A stretch of DNA of 64,000 bases from positions 2,322,379 through 2,386,378 of the forward strand of contig CP133959.1 in the NCBI GenBank assembly GCA_036251705.1. Direction: 5' to 3'. The first letter of the stretch is position 1; each line of letters begins with the position of its first letter. Under the pieces are notes generated by a model. That model was not told where the DNA came from. It saw only the letters and a list, made by a program, of their open reading frames with translations, and searched no databases. Source of the stretch: Orbaceae bacterium lpD01 (lineage in GTDB: Bacteria; Pseudomonadota; Gammaproteobacteria; Enterobacterales; Orbaceae). Below are positions 9,733 through 17,629 of this stretch, piece after piece. Both the position numbers and the translations under genes were made by a program.

Positions 9733-10410
9733 ATGGGAAAACATTATTTTAAATATCTGACTCTGTTTATTTTATCGATATGCTTTACGATGTCACTTCC
9801 CGTTTATGCTGAATCAATAGAAAGTAGTGATATTAAATTTGTTCGTATTGCCGCAGAAAAAGGTGATAGCGAAGCGCAGTATCATCTTGCACTAGCTTAT
9901 GATTCAGGACAAGGTGTAGCCGTTAACCATGAAACTGCAGTTTATTGGTACCAAAAAGCGGCTGAAAATGGTTATCTCGATGCGATGTTTAATCTTGCAG
10001 TGAGCTATGATGATGGTGATGGTATTAAGCAGGATAAAGCGCAAGCTATTTTCTGGTACACCAAAGCGGCCGAACAGGGAGATCCCGACGCTCAAAATAA
10101 CTTAGCCATTATATATGAAGAGGGTGATGGTACTGATATTGATTATGATAAAGCCCATGATTGGTATTTAAAATCAGCCAAACAAGCCAATTCATTAGCA
10201 CAATTTAATTTAGCCGACTTTTACTATAGCGGGCTCAATCAAGATCAACCTAATTATGTAGAAGCTTATGCCTGGTATACGACAGCCGCAAAAAATAATG
10301 AAATCGGCGCCGAACAGCATCAACAAGCGGTATTCGCGCTACTCAGTGATAGTCAAAAAGTGGAAGCACAGCAGCTTGCTGAGCATTATCTCAAGCTTTA
10401 TACCAAATAA
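9733..10410 (+). CDS. Secreted Sel1-repeat (TPR-like) protein
   Basis: This 225-residue protein has a cleavable signal peptide (hydrophobic residues 9-24, VYA cleavage near 26). The mature part is built of about four to five Sel1 repeats of 36 residues. The spacing pattern A..G...AQ..LA..Y..G.G......A..WY.KAA is plain at residues 40-75, 76-111, 112-147 and 148-185. Such repeats form helical solenoids that bind proteins, and the protein should be periplasmic. No enzymatic motif is seen. It is flanked by its own spacer and terminator, so it is probably monocistronic, with agga 10 bp before the ATG. The partner and role are unknown. Confidence 0.85.
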   Translation: MGKHYFKYLTLFILSICFTMSLPVYAESIESSDIKFVRIAAEKGDSEAQYHLALAYDSGQGVAVNHETAVYWYQKAAENGYLDAMFNLAVSYDDGDGIKQDKAQAIFWYTKAAEQGDPDAQNNLAIIYEEGDGTDIDYDKAHDWYLKSAKQANSLAQFNLADFYYSGLNQDQPNYVEAYAWYTTAAKNNEIGAEQHQQAVFALLSDSQKVEAQQLAEHYLKLYTK

Positions 10411-10435
10411 TCTTAACTGTATATCCTGATCTGAA

Positions 10436-10475
10436 ACACGTGATAGTCATCAGATTGTCGCGTGTGCTGTTTTTT
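10436..10475 (+). terminator. Terminator after the Sel1-repeat gene
   Basis: A 13-bp stem from ACACG to CGTGT, containing three G-U pairs and an ATCA loop, is followed by GCTG and a run of six Ts. Confidence 0.75.
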
Positions 10476-10676
10476 AACGTACCATGTTTATCTTCTCTAT
10501 CGGGCAAATAATTTCATAAGCTCAATCAGATCATAATTTTAAAAAAAATCGCATCAGAATCTACCCGTGTTTATCCTGCCTATCGTACTCATTTGAAATC
10601 ATCCGCAAAATTTTACTTAACTTTTTGATAAAGTCGCGTACAATGAATATATCAACGTACTAGTTAAGAGATATAT

Positions 10677-11654
10677 ATGTTATACCGTAAAACGTCCGCA
10701 GTGGTCATCGCTTTAATGGTTTTATTGAGCAGTACAACTCAGGCTGATGAAGTCAAACATGTTGCCATTACGGCGATTGTTGAGCACCCTTCACTCGATA
10801 ATATTCGTCGTGGGATTATTGATGAACTCGCCGCCCAAGGTTATGTGATGGGTCAAAATTTAATAATCGACTTTAAAAGTGCACAAGGCAGCAGCGCAAC
10901 TGCGGCGCAAATTGCCAAACAATTTGCGGCCAGTAAACCGGATGTCATTGTCCCTATTTCGACCCCAAGTGCCCAAGCCGTAGCCGCCACCACAAAAACT
11001 ATTCCTATCGTGTTTGCGGGCATCACAGATCCTGTCGCCGCTAAATTAGTCAAAGATTGGAATCCCAGTAAAACCAATATTACCGGTGTGTCTGATGCAC
11101 TTAATTTAGCCCCACAGATTGCCTTGATGTTAAAGCTAAAACCTAATTTAAAAACAGTCGGATATGTCTATAGCCCCGGCGAAATCAACTCAACTGCCGT
11201 ATTAAACAATTTACAGCAAGCTCTCAGCCAACATAATATCCAAGTGTTAGCGGTACCGGCACAAAAAACCTCAGATGTTGCCCCAGCGGCACGCAGCCTA
11301 AAAGGTAAAGCAGACCTGATTTATACGACAACCGATAACAATGTGGTTTCGGCTTATGAAGCCTTGGTTAAAACAGCCATTGAAGGCAAAATTCCTTTAA
11401 TTGCTTCCGATCCAGATTCGGTTGAACGCGGTGCCGCCGTTGCGCTGGCCATCGGTTATTATAATTTTGGCCGCCAAACAGGCAAAGTGGTTGTGCGTAT
11501 TTTACAAGGTGAAAAACCAGGAGATATTGCACCAACGATAAGTAGCAGTACTGAGCTGGTCGTTAATCCGAACGCTGCAAAGCTAGAAAATCTCAGCTTA
11601 TCGGACGAATTTATCCAATCCGCCGATCGTGTTATTAATCAAGCGCCACGTTAA
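10677..11654 (+). CDS. ABC importer substrate-binding protein, TrpX-like, copy 1
   Basis: This 325-residue periplasmic binding protein of the PF04392 (ABC_sub_bind/TrpX) family has a signal peptide cut near residue 24 (TTQA-DE) and no lipobox cysteine. Family marks are AITAIVEHP at the start of the first lobe, SAQGSS..AAQIAKQF, TPSAQAVAATTK, the YSPGE-NST segment and IYTTTDNNVVSAYE. It is the most divergent of three tandem paralogues (APQIALMLKLK where the others read DKQIDLML). It has its own strong terminator, so it can be expressed apart from the rest. Substrate is unknown; TrpX relatives take tryptophan or other aromatic/hydrophobic amino acids. Confidence 0.88.
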   Translation: MLYRKTSAVVIALMVLLSSTTQADEVKHVAITAIVEHPSLDNIRRGIIDELAAQGYVMGQNLIIDFKSAQGSSATAAQIAKQFAASKPDVIVPISTPSAQAVAATTKTIPIVFAGITDPVAAKLVKDWNPSKTNITGVSDALNLAPQIALMLKLKPNLKTVGYVYSPGEINSTAVLNNLQQALSQHNIQVLAVPAQKTSDVAPAARSLKGKADLIYTTTDNNVVSAYEALVKTAIEGKIPLIASDPDSVERGAAVALAIGYYNFGRQTGKVVVRILQGEKPGDIAPTISSSTELVVNPNAAKLENLSLSDEFIQSADRVINQAPR

Positions 11655-11664
11655 TATCACTCAA

Positions 11665-11706
11665 GTATCACAGGATATAGAAACTATATCCTGTGATACG
11701 CTTTTT
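11665..11706 (+). terminator. Strong terminator after binding-protein copy 1
   Basis: A perfect 16-bp stem (11665-11680 with 11684-11699) with an AAA loop is followed by GCTTTTT. The remaining spacer to 11974 is AT-rich and must hold the promoter of copy 2; I cannot fix its elements. Confidence 0.9.
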
Positions 11707-11974
11707 AATTAAATCAATCACTGACTCTCAGCCACAACCGAGGTATTGCTCGTCAATTTCAACATATTCACTTCAGTTTTCGCCTATTTTGATTAACCAA
11801 TAGTGGGCATCAGCCTCATGATTTGATAGTCATTTGATAAAAAAACCATAAATGTACAATATACGTTACAGCTTACAGATTATGACCATATTTAAGTATA
11901 GTATTTGCATATAGGTCGATTCAGAGATAATATACTCCACATAATTGTAATGTTAGATTTACAAAGGGACCAAA

Positions 11975-12943
11975 ATGAATCGTATTTATACCAAAATTCT
12001 TACTGTCGGATTATTCATCATCACACCGCTATTGTGTTTTGCACAAGATGACATGAAATTTGTGGCAATTACCGCAATAGTCGAACATCCGGCCTTAGAT
12101 AGTGTTCGCCAGGGTGTGGAAGATGAATTAAAAGAGCAGGGATATATTCAAGGTAAAAACCTTAAACTGCAATTTCAAAGTGCTCAAGGTAGCAGTGCCA
12201 ATGCGGCGCAGATAGCCAAACAGTTTGCCGCAGCTAAGCCGGATGTGATTGTGGCTATCGCTACACCAAGCGCACAAGCTTTAGCTGCAACGTCAAAATC
12301 GATTCCAATTGTATTTACTGCTGTAACTGATCCCGTTGCGGCGCGTCTGGTTAAAAGCTGGCAAGCGAATGGCACTAATGTAACTGGCGTATCAGATGCA
12401 CTCTCTTTGGATAAACAAATTGATCTTATGCTGAAAATTAAACCTGATCTGAAAACGGTTGGTTCGGTATATAGCCCTGGTGAGGTCAACTCAACCACCA
12501 TATTAAGAGAATTGGAAACCGCATTAGCGGCCAAAGGTATTCGCTTAATTTCAGTACCTGCTCAGCGCACCTCAGACATCCCAACTGCAGCCAGAAGCTT
12601 AAAAGGTAAAGTGGATTTAATTTATACCACAACAGACAATAATGTGGTTTCGGCTTATGAATCATTAGTCAAAGTGGCTAATGAGAGTAAAATTCCATTA
12701 GTTGCGTCGAATCCAGATGCAGTTGATCGCGGCGCCGTTGCGGCTTTAGGTATGAGCTACTACGAACTGGGTCGCCAGACCGGTAGAATGGCCATTCGTA
12801 TTTTAAAAGGTGAATTACCGGGCAATATTGGGCCAGAAGTCGGCGACATTACCGAGTTAGTGGTCAATCAAGTTGCGGCAGATAATCAAGGCGTGACATT
12901 ATCGCAACCATTACTTCAATCAGCACAAAAAATAATTAAATAA
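11975..12943 (+). CDS. ABC importer substrate-binding protein, TrpX-like, copy 2
   Basis: This 322-residue paralogue of its neighbours has a signal peptide ending near residue 23 (LLCFA-QDD). It carries the same family blocks: AITAIVEHPALDSVR, SAQGSSANAAQIAKQF, ATPSAQALAAT, KQIDLMLKIKP, YSPGEVNSTT and YTTTDNNVVSAYESLVKVAN. It is visibly closer to copy 3 than to copy 1. A good ribosome site (aaaggga) lies 5 bp before the ATG. Periplasmic delivery of a small ligand to the permease at 14082-15035 is inferred from family and context. Confidence 0.88.
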   Translation: MNRIYTKILTVGLFIITPLLCFAQDDMKFVAITAIVEHPALDSVRQGVEDELKEQGYIQGKNLKLQFQSAQGSSANAAQIAKQFAAAKPDVIVAIATPSAQALAATSKSIPIVFTAVTDPVAARLVKSWQANGTNVTGVSDALSLDKQIDLMLKIKPDLKTVGSVYSPGEVNSTTILRELETALAAKGIRLISVPAQRTSDIPTAARSLKGKVDLIYTTTDNNVVSAYESLVKVANESKIPLVASNPDAVDRGAVAALGMSYYELGRQTGRMAIRILKGELPGNIGPEVGDITELVVNQVAADNQGVTLSQPLLQSAQKIIK

Positions 12944-13042
12944 TCACAATAAAAATGCGCGAGTTAGGACGATTTAATCAACCTAATCTAAAATGAATTA
13001 TTCTTGGCTCAAATGAGTCAATGTTCTCAGGGAAAACCGATT

Positions 13043-14008
13043 ATGCATCACTTTTGCCGTCATGCTTTAATGCTGATATTTATCCCCTTCGCTTTTTTCT
13101 GCGCTGCGGCGGAAAACATACCCTATGTTGCCGTTACGGCGATCGTCGAACACCCGGCACTCGATAGCGTGCGTGACGGTATTTTGGCAGAGCTACAAGA
13201 AAACGGCTATATTCAAGATGAAAATCTAAAATTTCAATATCAAAGTGCCCAAGGGAGTAGTGCCAATGCGGCGCAAATCGCCAAACAATTTGTCGCCAGT
13301 AAACCTGATGTGATTGTGGCGATTGCCACGCCAAGCGCACAAGCACTTGCCGCGACAACTAAAGCGATACCGATCGTGTTTACGGCGGTGACTGATCCGG
13401 TTGCCTCTAAGTTAACCAAAAGCTGGGATGCCAGCGGCACCAATGTGACTGGGGTTTCGGATGCTTTAGCCTTAGATAAACAGATCGATTTAATGCTAAA
13501 TATTAAGCCAGCATTAAAATCAGTGGGTTATATCTATAGTCCGGGTGAAGTCAACTCAACCACCATACTCAATCAGTTACAACAGAAACTGGCGCCCAAA
13601 GGTATTAAGATCATTGCCGTACCCGCCCAACGTACTGCCGATATTCCTGCCGCAGCCCGTAGTTTAAAAGGGAGTGTCGATTTAATTTATACGACAACGG
13701 ATAATAACGTGGTTTCGGCCTATGAATCACTGGCTAAAGTGGCGAATGAAAGTAAAATACCTTTAATTGCCTCTGATCCCGCCGTCGTGCCGCGCGGCGC
13801 AGTCGCTGCATTAGGTATGAGTTATTATGATCTTGGCCGCCAGGCAGGTAAGATGGTCATCCGCATCCTTAACGGTGAAAAACCGGGCACCATGCCAATT
13901 GAGATAGGTAATGTGACGCAACTGGTTATCAATAAGTCAGCTGCTGCTCGTCAAGGGGTTATATTCTCTGATAAAATAGTGCACTCAGCTAACAAAATCA
14001 TTGATTAA
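13043..14008 (+). CDS. ABC importer substrate-binding protein, TrpX-like, copy 3
   Basis: I start this 321-residue protein at the ATG at 13043, because it gives a proper signal peptide (MHHFC..., cut after FFCAAA) and has aggga 9 bp upstream. An earlier ATG at 13004 would put 13 polar residues before the signal. The mature region repeats the family blocks, and the KQIDLMLNIKP and YSPGEVNSTT segments are almost those of copy 2. The gene lies 100 bp after copy 2 with only a weak hairpin between, so copies 2 and 3 may share a transcript. Confidence 0.87.
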   Translation: MHHFCRHALMLIFIPFAFFCAAAENIPYVAVTAIVEHPALDSVRDGILAELQENGYIQDENLKFQYQSAQGSSANAAQIAKQFVASKPDVIVAIATPSAQALAATTKAIPIVFTAVTDPVASKLTKSWDASGTNVTGVSDALALDKQIDLMLNIKPALKSVGYIYSPGEVNSTTILNQLQQKLAPKGIKIIAVPAQRTADIPAAARSLKGSVDLIYTTTDNNVVSAYESLAKVANESKIPLIASDPAVVPRGAVAALGMSYYDLGRQAGKMVIRILNGEKPGTMPIEIGNVTQLVINKSAAARQGVIFSDKIVHSANKIID

Positions 14009-14020
14009 TTTAATATATAC

Positions 14021-14055
14021 AAAAGCAGTGATAAAGCATATTATGCTCTGCTTTT
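14021..14055 (+). terminator. Intercistronic stem-loop between binding protein 3 and permease
   Basis: AAAAGCAG (14021-14028) pairs with CTGCTTTT (14048-14055), with an inner AGCATA/TATGCT stem. The U-rich 3' arm makes it attenuator- or terminator-like. It probably lowers permease and ATPase expression relative to the binding proteins, or protects the upstream mRNA end. Confidence 0.55.
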
Positions 14056-14081
14056 ATCAATAAAGTTATGGATTTGATGTA

Positions 14082-15035
14082 ATGTCATTTGAAATCGCAT
14101 TTGGAACACTCGAAATAGGTCTTATCTATGCGCTAGTCAGCCTTGGCGTGTTAATCTCATTTAGGATGCTCGACTTCCCTGATTTAACTGCCGATGGTAG
14201 TTTTCCTTTAGGAGGTGCAGTCTGTGGTCTCTGTCTTTATATGGGGGTTAATCCTTGGCTTGCGACCCTATATGGAGCATTAGCAGGGGCCTGTGCGGGT
14301 ATGATTACCGCCTGGTTATATGTTCGACTTAATATCTTACAATTGCTAGCCAGTATTATCGTCATGATTGGCTTATACTCAATTAATCTGCGTATTTTAG
14401 GACTCGCCCCATTCTTAAAACATGAGACCCCAAGAATGGCGGGTTCACCTAATTTGCCCTTATTAGATGCCGATACGATTTTTAAACCTTTCATCAATAG
14501 CGACTACAGTAATCAGTATTTCGTCCAGCCGTTAATGGTACTTGGTTTTGTGATTGTTTGTTGGTTATTACTTAATGCCTTTTTAAATACACAGCAAGGG
14601 CTTGCCCTTCGCGCCACCGGCGCCAACGCGCGCATGGCTAGATCACAAGGGATTGCCACTGGTCGCACTATTATTATTGGCATGGCTATTTCGAATGCAC
14701 TGATTGCGCTTGGCGGTGCTATCTTTGTCCAAACCCAAGGTAATGCGGATATCTCTATTGGCGTTGGTACGATTGTGATTGGTTTAGCTGCCGTCATTAT
14801 CGGTGAAAGCTTATTCCCGGCAAAACGCATGTGGTTAATCACCCTGTCGGTTATTTTTGGTTCACTCATTTATCGCTTCTTCATCGCCGTCGCTTTGGGG
14901 AATGAAACCTTACAAAATATTGGTATCGGTACAGAAGATCTTAATATGATTACGGCCATATTGGTAACACTGGCACTCATCTTACCTAAACAGATTAAAA
15001 AGTGGCTAAAACGCCGTAAAGGAGCAACAACATGA
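14082..15035 (+). CDS. ABC importer permease, TrpY-like (BPD_transp_2 type)
   Basis: This 317-residue polytopic permease has about eight to nine hydrophobic segments. The start MSFEIAFGTLEIGLIYALVSLGVLISFRMLDFPDLT is typical of the permeases paired with TrpX-type binding proteins and of the branched-chain amino acid/LivH-like fold. The conserved GANARMARSQGI block near residue 180 is the expected coupling region for the ATPase. The gene follows binding protein 3 after a stem-loop and overlaps the ATPase gene by 4 bp (ATGA), which implies coupled translation. As only one permease gene is present, the transporter should be a homodimer in the membrane. Confidence 0.88.
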   Translation: MSFEIAFGTLEIGLIYALVSLGVLISFRMLDFPDLTADGSFPLGGAVCGLCLYMGVNPWLATLYGALAGACAGMITAWLYVRLNILQLLASIIVMIGLYSINLRILGLAPFLKHETPRMAGSPNLPLLDADTIFKPFINSDYSNQYFVQPLMVLGFVIVCWLLLNAFLNTQQGLALRATGANARMARSQGIATGRTIIIGMAISNALIALGGAIFVQTQGNADISIGVGTIVIGLAAVIIGESLFPAKRMWLITLSVIFGSLIYRFFIAVALGNETLQNIGIGTEDLNMITAILVTLALILPKQIKKWLKRRKGATT

Positions 15036-15826
15036 TCAAAGTAGAAGCGTTGCAACTTACCTTTAACCCGGGTACGCCCATTGAGAATCATGTTCTACGC
15101 AACTTAAACCTCAATATTCAAGAAGGTGAATTTGTCACTGTCATTGGCAGTAATGGTGCAGGTAAAAGTTCATTACTCAATGTGATTAGTGGCGATCTGA
15201 CTGCCGACTCAGGCTATGTACTGATCAATCAACGTGATGTGACTCGCCTGCCCACCTGGAAAAGAGCCGATATGGTTGCCCGCGTGTTTCAAGACCCTAT
15301 GGCCGGCACCTGTGAAAAATTGACCATTGAAGAAAATTTGGCGTTGGCTTATAGTCGTGGAAAAATACGAACATTAAAACCAGCGTTAAATAGTCATGTT
15401 AGAACCCTCTTTAAAGATAAGTTAGCAACGCTTAACTTAGGCTTAGAAAATCGTCTTAACGATATGATGGGGTTACTATCCGGTGGACAGCGCCAGGCAA
15501 TAAGTCTATTAATGTCATCACTGCAGCCATCAAAAATTTTACTGCTGGATGAACATACTGCCGCACTCGATCCTAAGACGGCTGAGTTTGTTTTAACATT
15601 GACCAATCAAATTGTGACAGAAAATCATTTAACCACCATGATGGTCACACACTCCATGAAGCAAGCACTAGAGTACGGTACGCGCACAATTATGCTACAT
15701 CAAGGACAAGTGGTATTAGATGTATCTGGAGAGCAGCGCAGTAAAATGGGCGTAACAGATTTACTCAATATGTTTGAACAAACCCGCGGTGAAAAAATTA
15801 GCGATGATGCCCTACTACTTGGCTAG
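15032..15826 (+). CDS. ABC importer ATPase, TrpZ-like
   Basis: This 264-residue ATPase powers the importer. Walker A is GSNGAGKS (residues 39-46), the signature LSGGQ at 149-153, and Walker B ILLLDEH at 169-175 with Asp173 and Glu174. The next residue is His rather than the usual Pro (DEHTAALD), as in TrpZ relatives. A switch histidine lies in VTHSMKQAL near residue 207. It overlaps the permease gene by 4 bp and is followed by a bidirectional terminator. No second ATPase gene is present. Confidence 0.9.
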   Translation: MIKVEALQLTFNPGTPIENHVLRNLNLNIQEGEFVTVIGSNGAGKSSLLNVISGDLTADSGYVLINQRDVTRLPTWKRADMVARVFQDPMAGTCEKLTIEENLALAYSRGKIRTLKPALNSHVRTLFKDKLATLNLGLENRLNDMMGLLSGGQRQAISLLMSSLQPSKILLLDEHTAALDPKTAEFVLTLTNQIVTENHLTTMMVTHSMKQALEYGTRTIMLHQGQVVLDVSGEQRSKMGVTDLLNMFEQTRGEKISDDALLLG

Positions 15827-15856
15827 TCATTACTCATCATCAAATTAATCGATGAT

Positions 15857-15887
15857 ATAAAAAATGCGGGCTTAGCCCGCATTTTTA
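15857..15887. terminator. Bidirectional terminator between ABC operon and gltP
   Basis: AAAATGCGGGCT pairs with AGCCCGCATTTT around a 1-2 nt loop, with A-runs on one side and T-runs on the other. It serves both converging genes. Confidence 0.93.
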
Positions 15888-15908
15888 TTGATCATGAATC
15901 ATCGATGG

Positions 15909-17234
15909 TTATTGATCTAAATATTGCGCCTCATAAGCTTGCGCTTTTTGATCATCAAAAACATTTTCCCAACGTGCAATCACAATCGCCGCCAGTGCAT
16001 TACCGACCACATTAACGGCCGTTCTTCCCATATCTAAAATACGCTCAACACCCATAATGTAGCCAATTCCTTCTAGTGGAATACCGACACTGCCCAGTGT
16101 CGCTGACAGAACCAAAATTGAGGCACCTGGTATACCTGCAATCCCTTTAGAGGCAATCATTAAGGTGATCACAATGATAATCTGATCAACAATTGACAGA
16201 TCCATCCCAAATAGCTGTGCCAGAAAAATTACCGTGATACTCTGATATAACGTTGAACCATCTAAATTAAATGAATAACCGGTGGGAATGACAAAACTAG
16301 TAATCGATTTTGGTGCACCATAGGCTTCCATTTTTTCAATAATTCTTGGTAACGCAGTTTCGGAACTCGCCGTTGAGAAAGCGACAATCAGTTCTTCCTT
16401 TAAAATTCGCAGCAGCTTAAAAATGTTAAATTTACAAATTTTACAAACCAGACCTAATACCACAATAGTAAAAACAATCATCGCAACATAAACCACCATG
16501 ACCAATTTTAACAGCGGTAATAAGGACTCAAAACCATATTTCGCCACCGTAATCGTAATTAGTGCAAATACTCCAATAGGCGCATATCGCATGATGATAT
16601 TGGTCACCTTGAACATGGTGTCTGAGATAGTTTTAAGAAAGTTGGTAAATGGCAGACGCTGTTCATCAGAGAGCTGAATCAGCCCTAAACCGAAAAATAC
16701 GCAGAAGAAAATGACCGGCAGAATAGCGCCATTGGTCATCGCTTCAAAAATATTAGCCGGAATCATATCCAAAATCATCACAATCAAACCGTGCGGTTTA
16801 TCACTGAGCTCCTGACTGGCCACAATATATTTAGTGACATCCGCATGACCTAACTTTGACGCATCAACGCCAACACCCGGTGTAAACACATTCGCAAATA
16901 AAAGACCAAGCAAAATGGCAATCGTGGTAATTACTTCAAAATAAAGGATGGTTTTAAAGCCTAAGGTACCTAAGCGTTTAGATGCACCGAGTCCAGCAAT
17001 CCCTAAGGTTAAGGTACTAAGAATGATCGGTAAAACAATCATTTTGATCAGACGTATAAAGATATCACCAGCGGGCTGAAGAATATTCACAACCATAAAG
17101 TGATAATAGGTATAGAGTACATGATCCGGATTAGCAATTTTATGCAAAAAAGCCCCCGCAACAATACCAAAAATTAGTGCAAAAAGTATCTGCCAAGCTA
17201 AGTTACGACAAAAACCTCGTAAAATTGACGACAT
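15909..17234 (-). CDS. gltP: Proton/sodium-glutamate (dicarboxylate) symporter, DAACS family
   Basis: This 441-residue inner-membrane carrier takes up glutamate/aspartate with protons. The N-terminus LAWQILFALIFGIVAG, PAGDIFIRLIKMIVLPI, YFEVITT, the serine-rich re-entrant loop FSTASSETALPRI, the GYSFNLDGSTLYQS segment and the last NVVGNALA block are those of E. coli GltP (437 residues). GltP is favoured over GltS and DctA by the length and the GAPKSITSFVIPTGYSFN wording. An agggatt site precedes the ATG. No regulatory site is evident. Confidence 0.93.
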   Translation of the reverse strand: MSSILRGFCRNLAWQILFALIFGIVAGAFLHKIANPDHVLYTYYHFMVVNILQPAGDIFIRLIKMIVLPIILSTLTLGIAGLGASKRLGTLGFKTILYFEVITTIAILLGLLFANVFTPGVGVDASKLGHADVTKYIVASQELSDKPHGLIVMILDMIPANIFEAMTNGAILPVIFFCVFFGLGLIQLSDEQRLPFTNFLKTISDTMFKVTNIIMRYAPIGVFALITITVAKYGFESLLPLLKLVMVVYVAMIVFTIVVLGLVCKICKFNIFKLLRILKEELIVAFSTASSETALPRIIEKMEAYGAPKSITSFVIPTGYSFNLDGSTLYQSITVIFLAQLFGMDLSIVDQIIIVITLMIASKGIAGIPGASILVLSATLGSVGIPLEGIGYIMGVERILDMGRTAVNVVGNALAAIVIARWENVFDDQKAQAYEAQYLDQ

Positions 17235-17629
17235 AGTAATCCCTTTTTAAAAACAGTAATAACAGTAGTAAAATAATATAAAACTAAACGATGAGTGGCT
17301 ACCATCATGGCAATATGAATACGCGTTTAATAATCGAGCAATAAACAGGCGATAATATTAAAAATCTCAAAACAATATAGCATCGCAATACGCTTACTAG
17401 ATTAATTCGGATCAAATAGGTAGTGCTTATCACTAGATAAAACGTTTCAAAAGCGAATCAAATCAATTTAATCTAGTACATGACAAAAAATTTCGTCACG
17501 GCTCATCATTTAACAACTCAAAAAACTTATCGCTTCCTGGACTCAACGAACCTATTCGCAAAAAACAATAGTCGGTCAAGATAAAAAAGGATTAGTGTTG
17601 ACTAATCCTTTTTTATCAATAGATTTGAA
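17235..17629. other. Gene-free spacer: upstream region of gltP and 3' flank of gyrA
   Basis: The spacer is AT-rich and holds the gltP promoter (minus strand) and the gyrA terminator (17583-17614). I cannot place the promoter elements with confidence and see no small gene, RNA or repeat in the rest. Confidence 0.6.
17583..17614 (-). terminator. Terminator of gyrA
   Basis: A perfect 14-bp stem AAAAAAGGATTAGT/ACTAATCCTTTTTT with a 4-nt loop lies 15 bp past the gyrA stop. It carries a T-run on either strand. Confidence 0.93.

Noticed and set aside
10612..10644. Promoter for binding-protein copy 1 (TACAAT at 10639)
   Set aside because: The -10-like TACAAT has no acceptable -35 at 16-18 bp; a TTGATA lies only 8-9 bp away.
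13004..13042. Upstream ATG for binding-protein copy 3
   Set aside because: It would place polar residues before a normal signal peptide; the ATG at 13043 has its own ribosome site.
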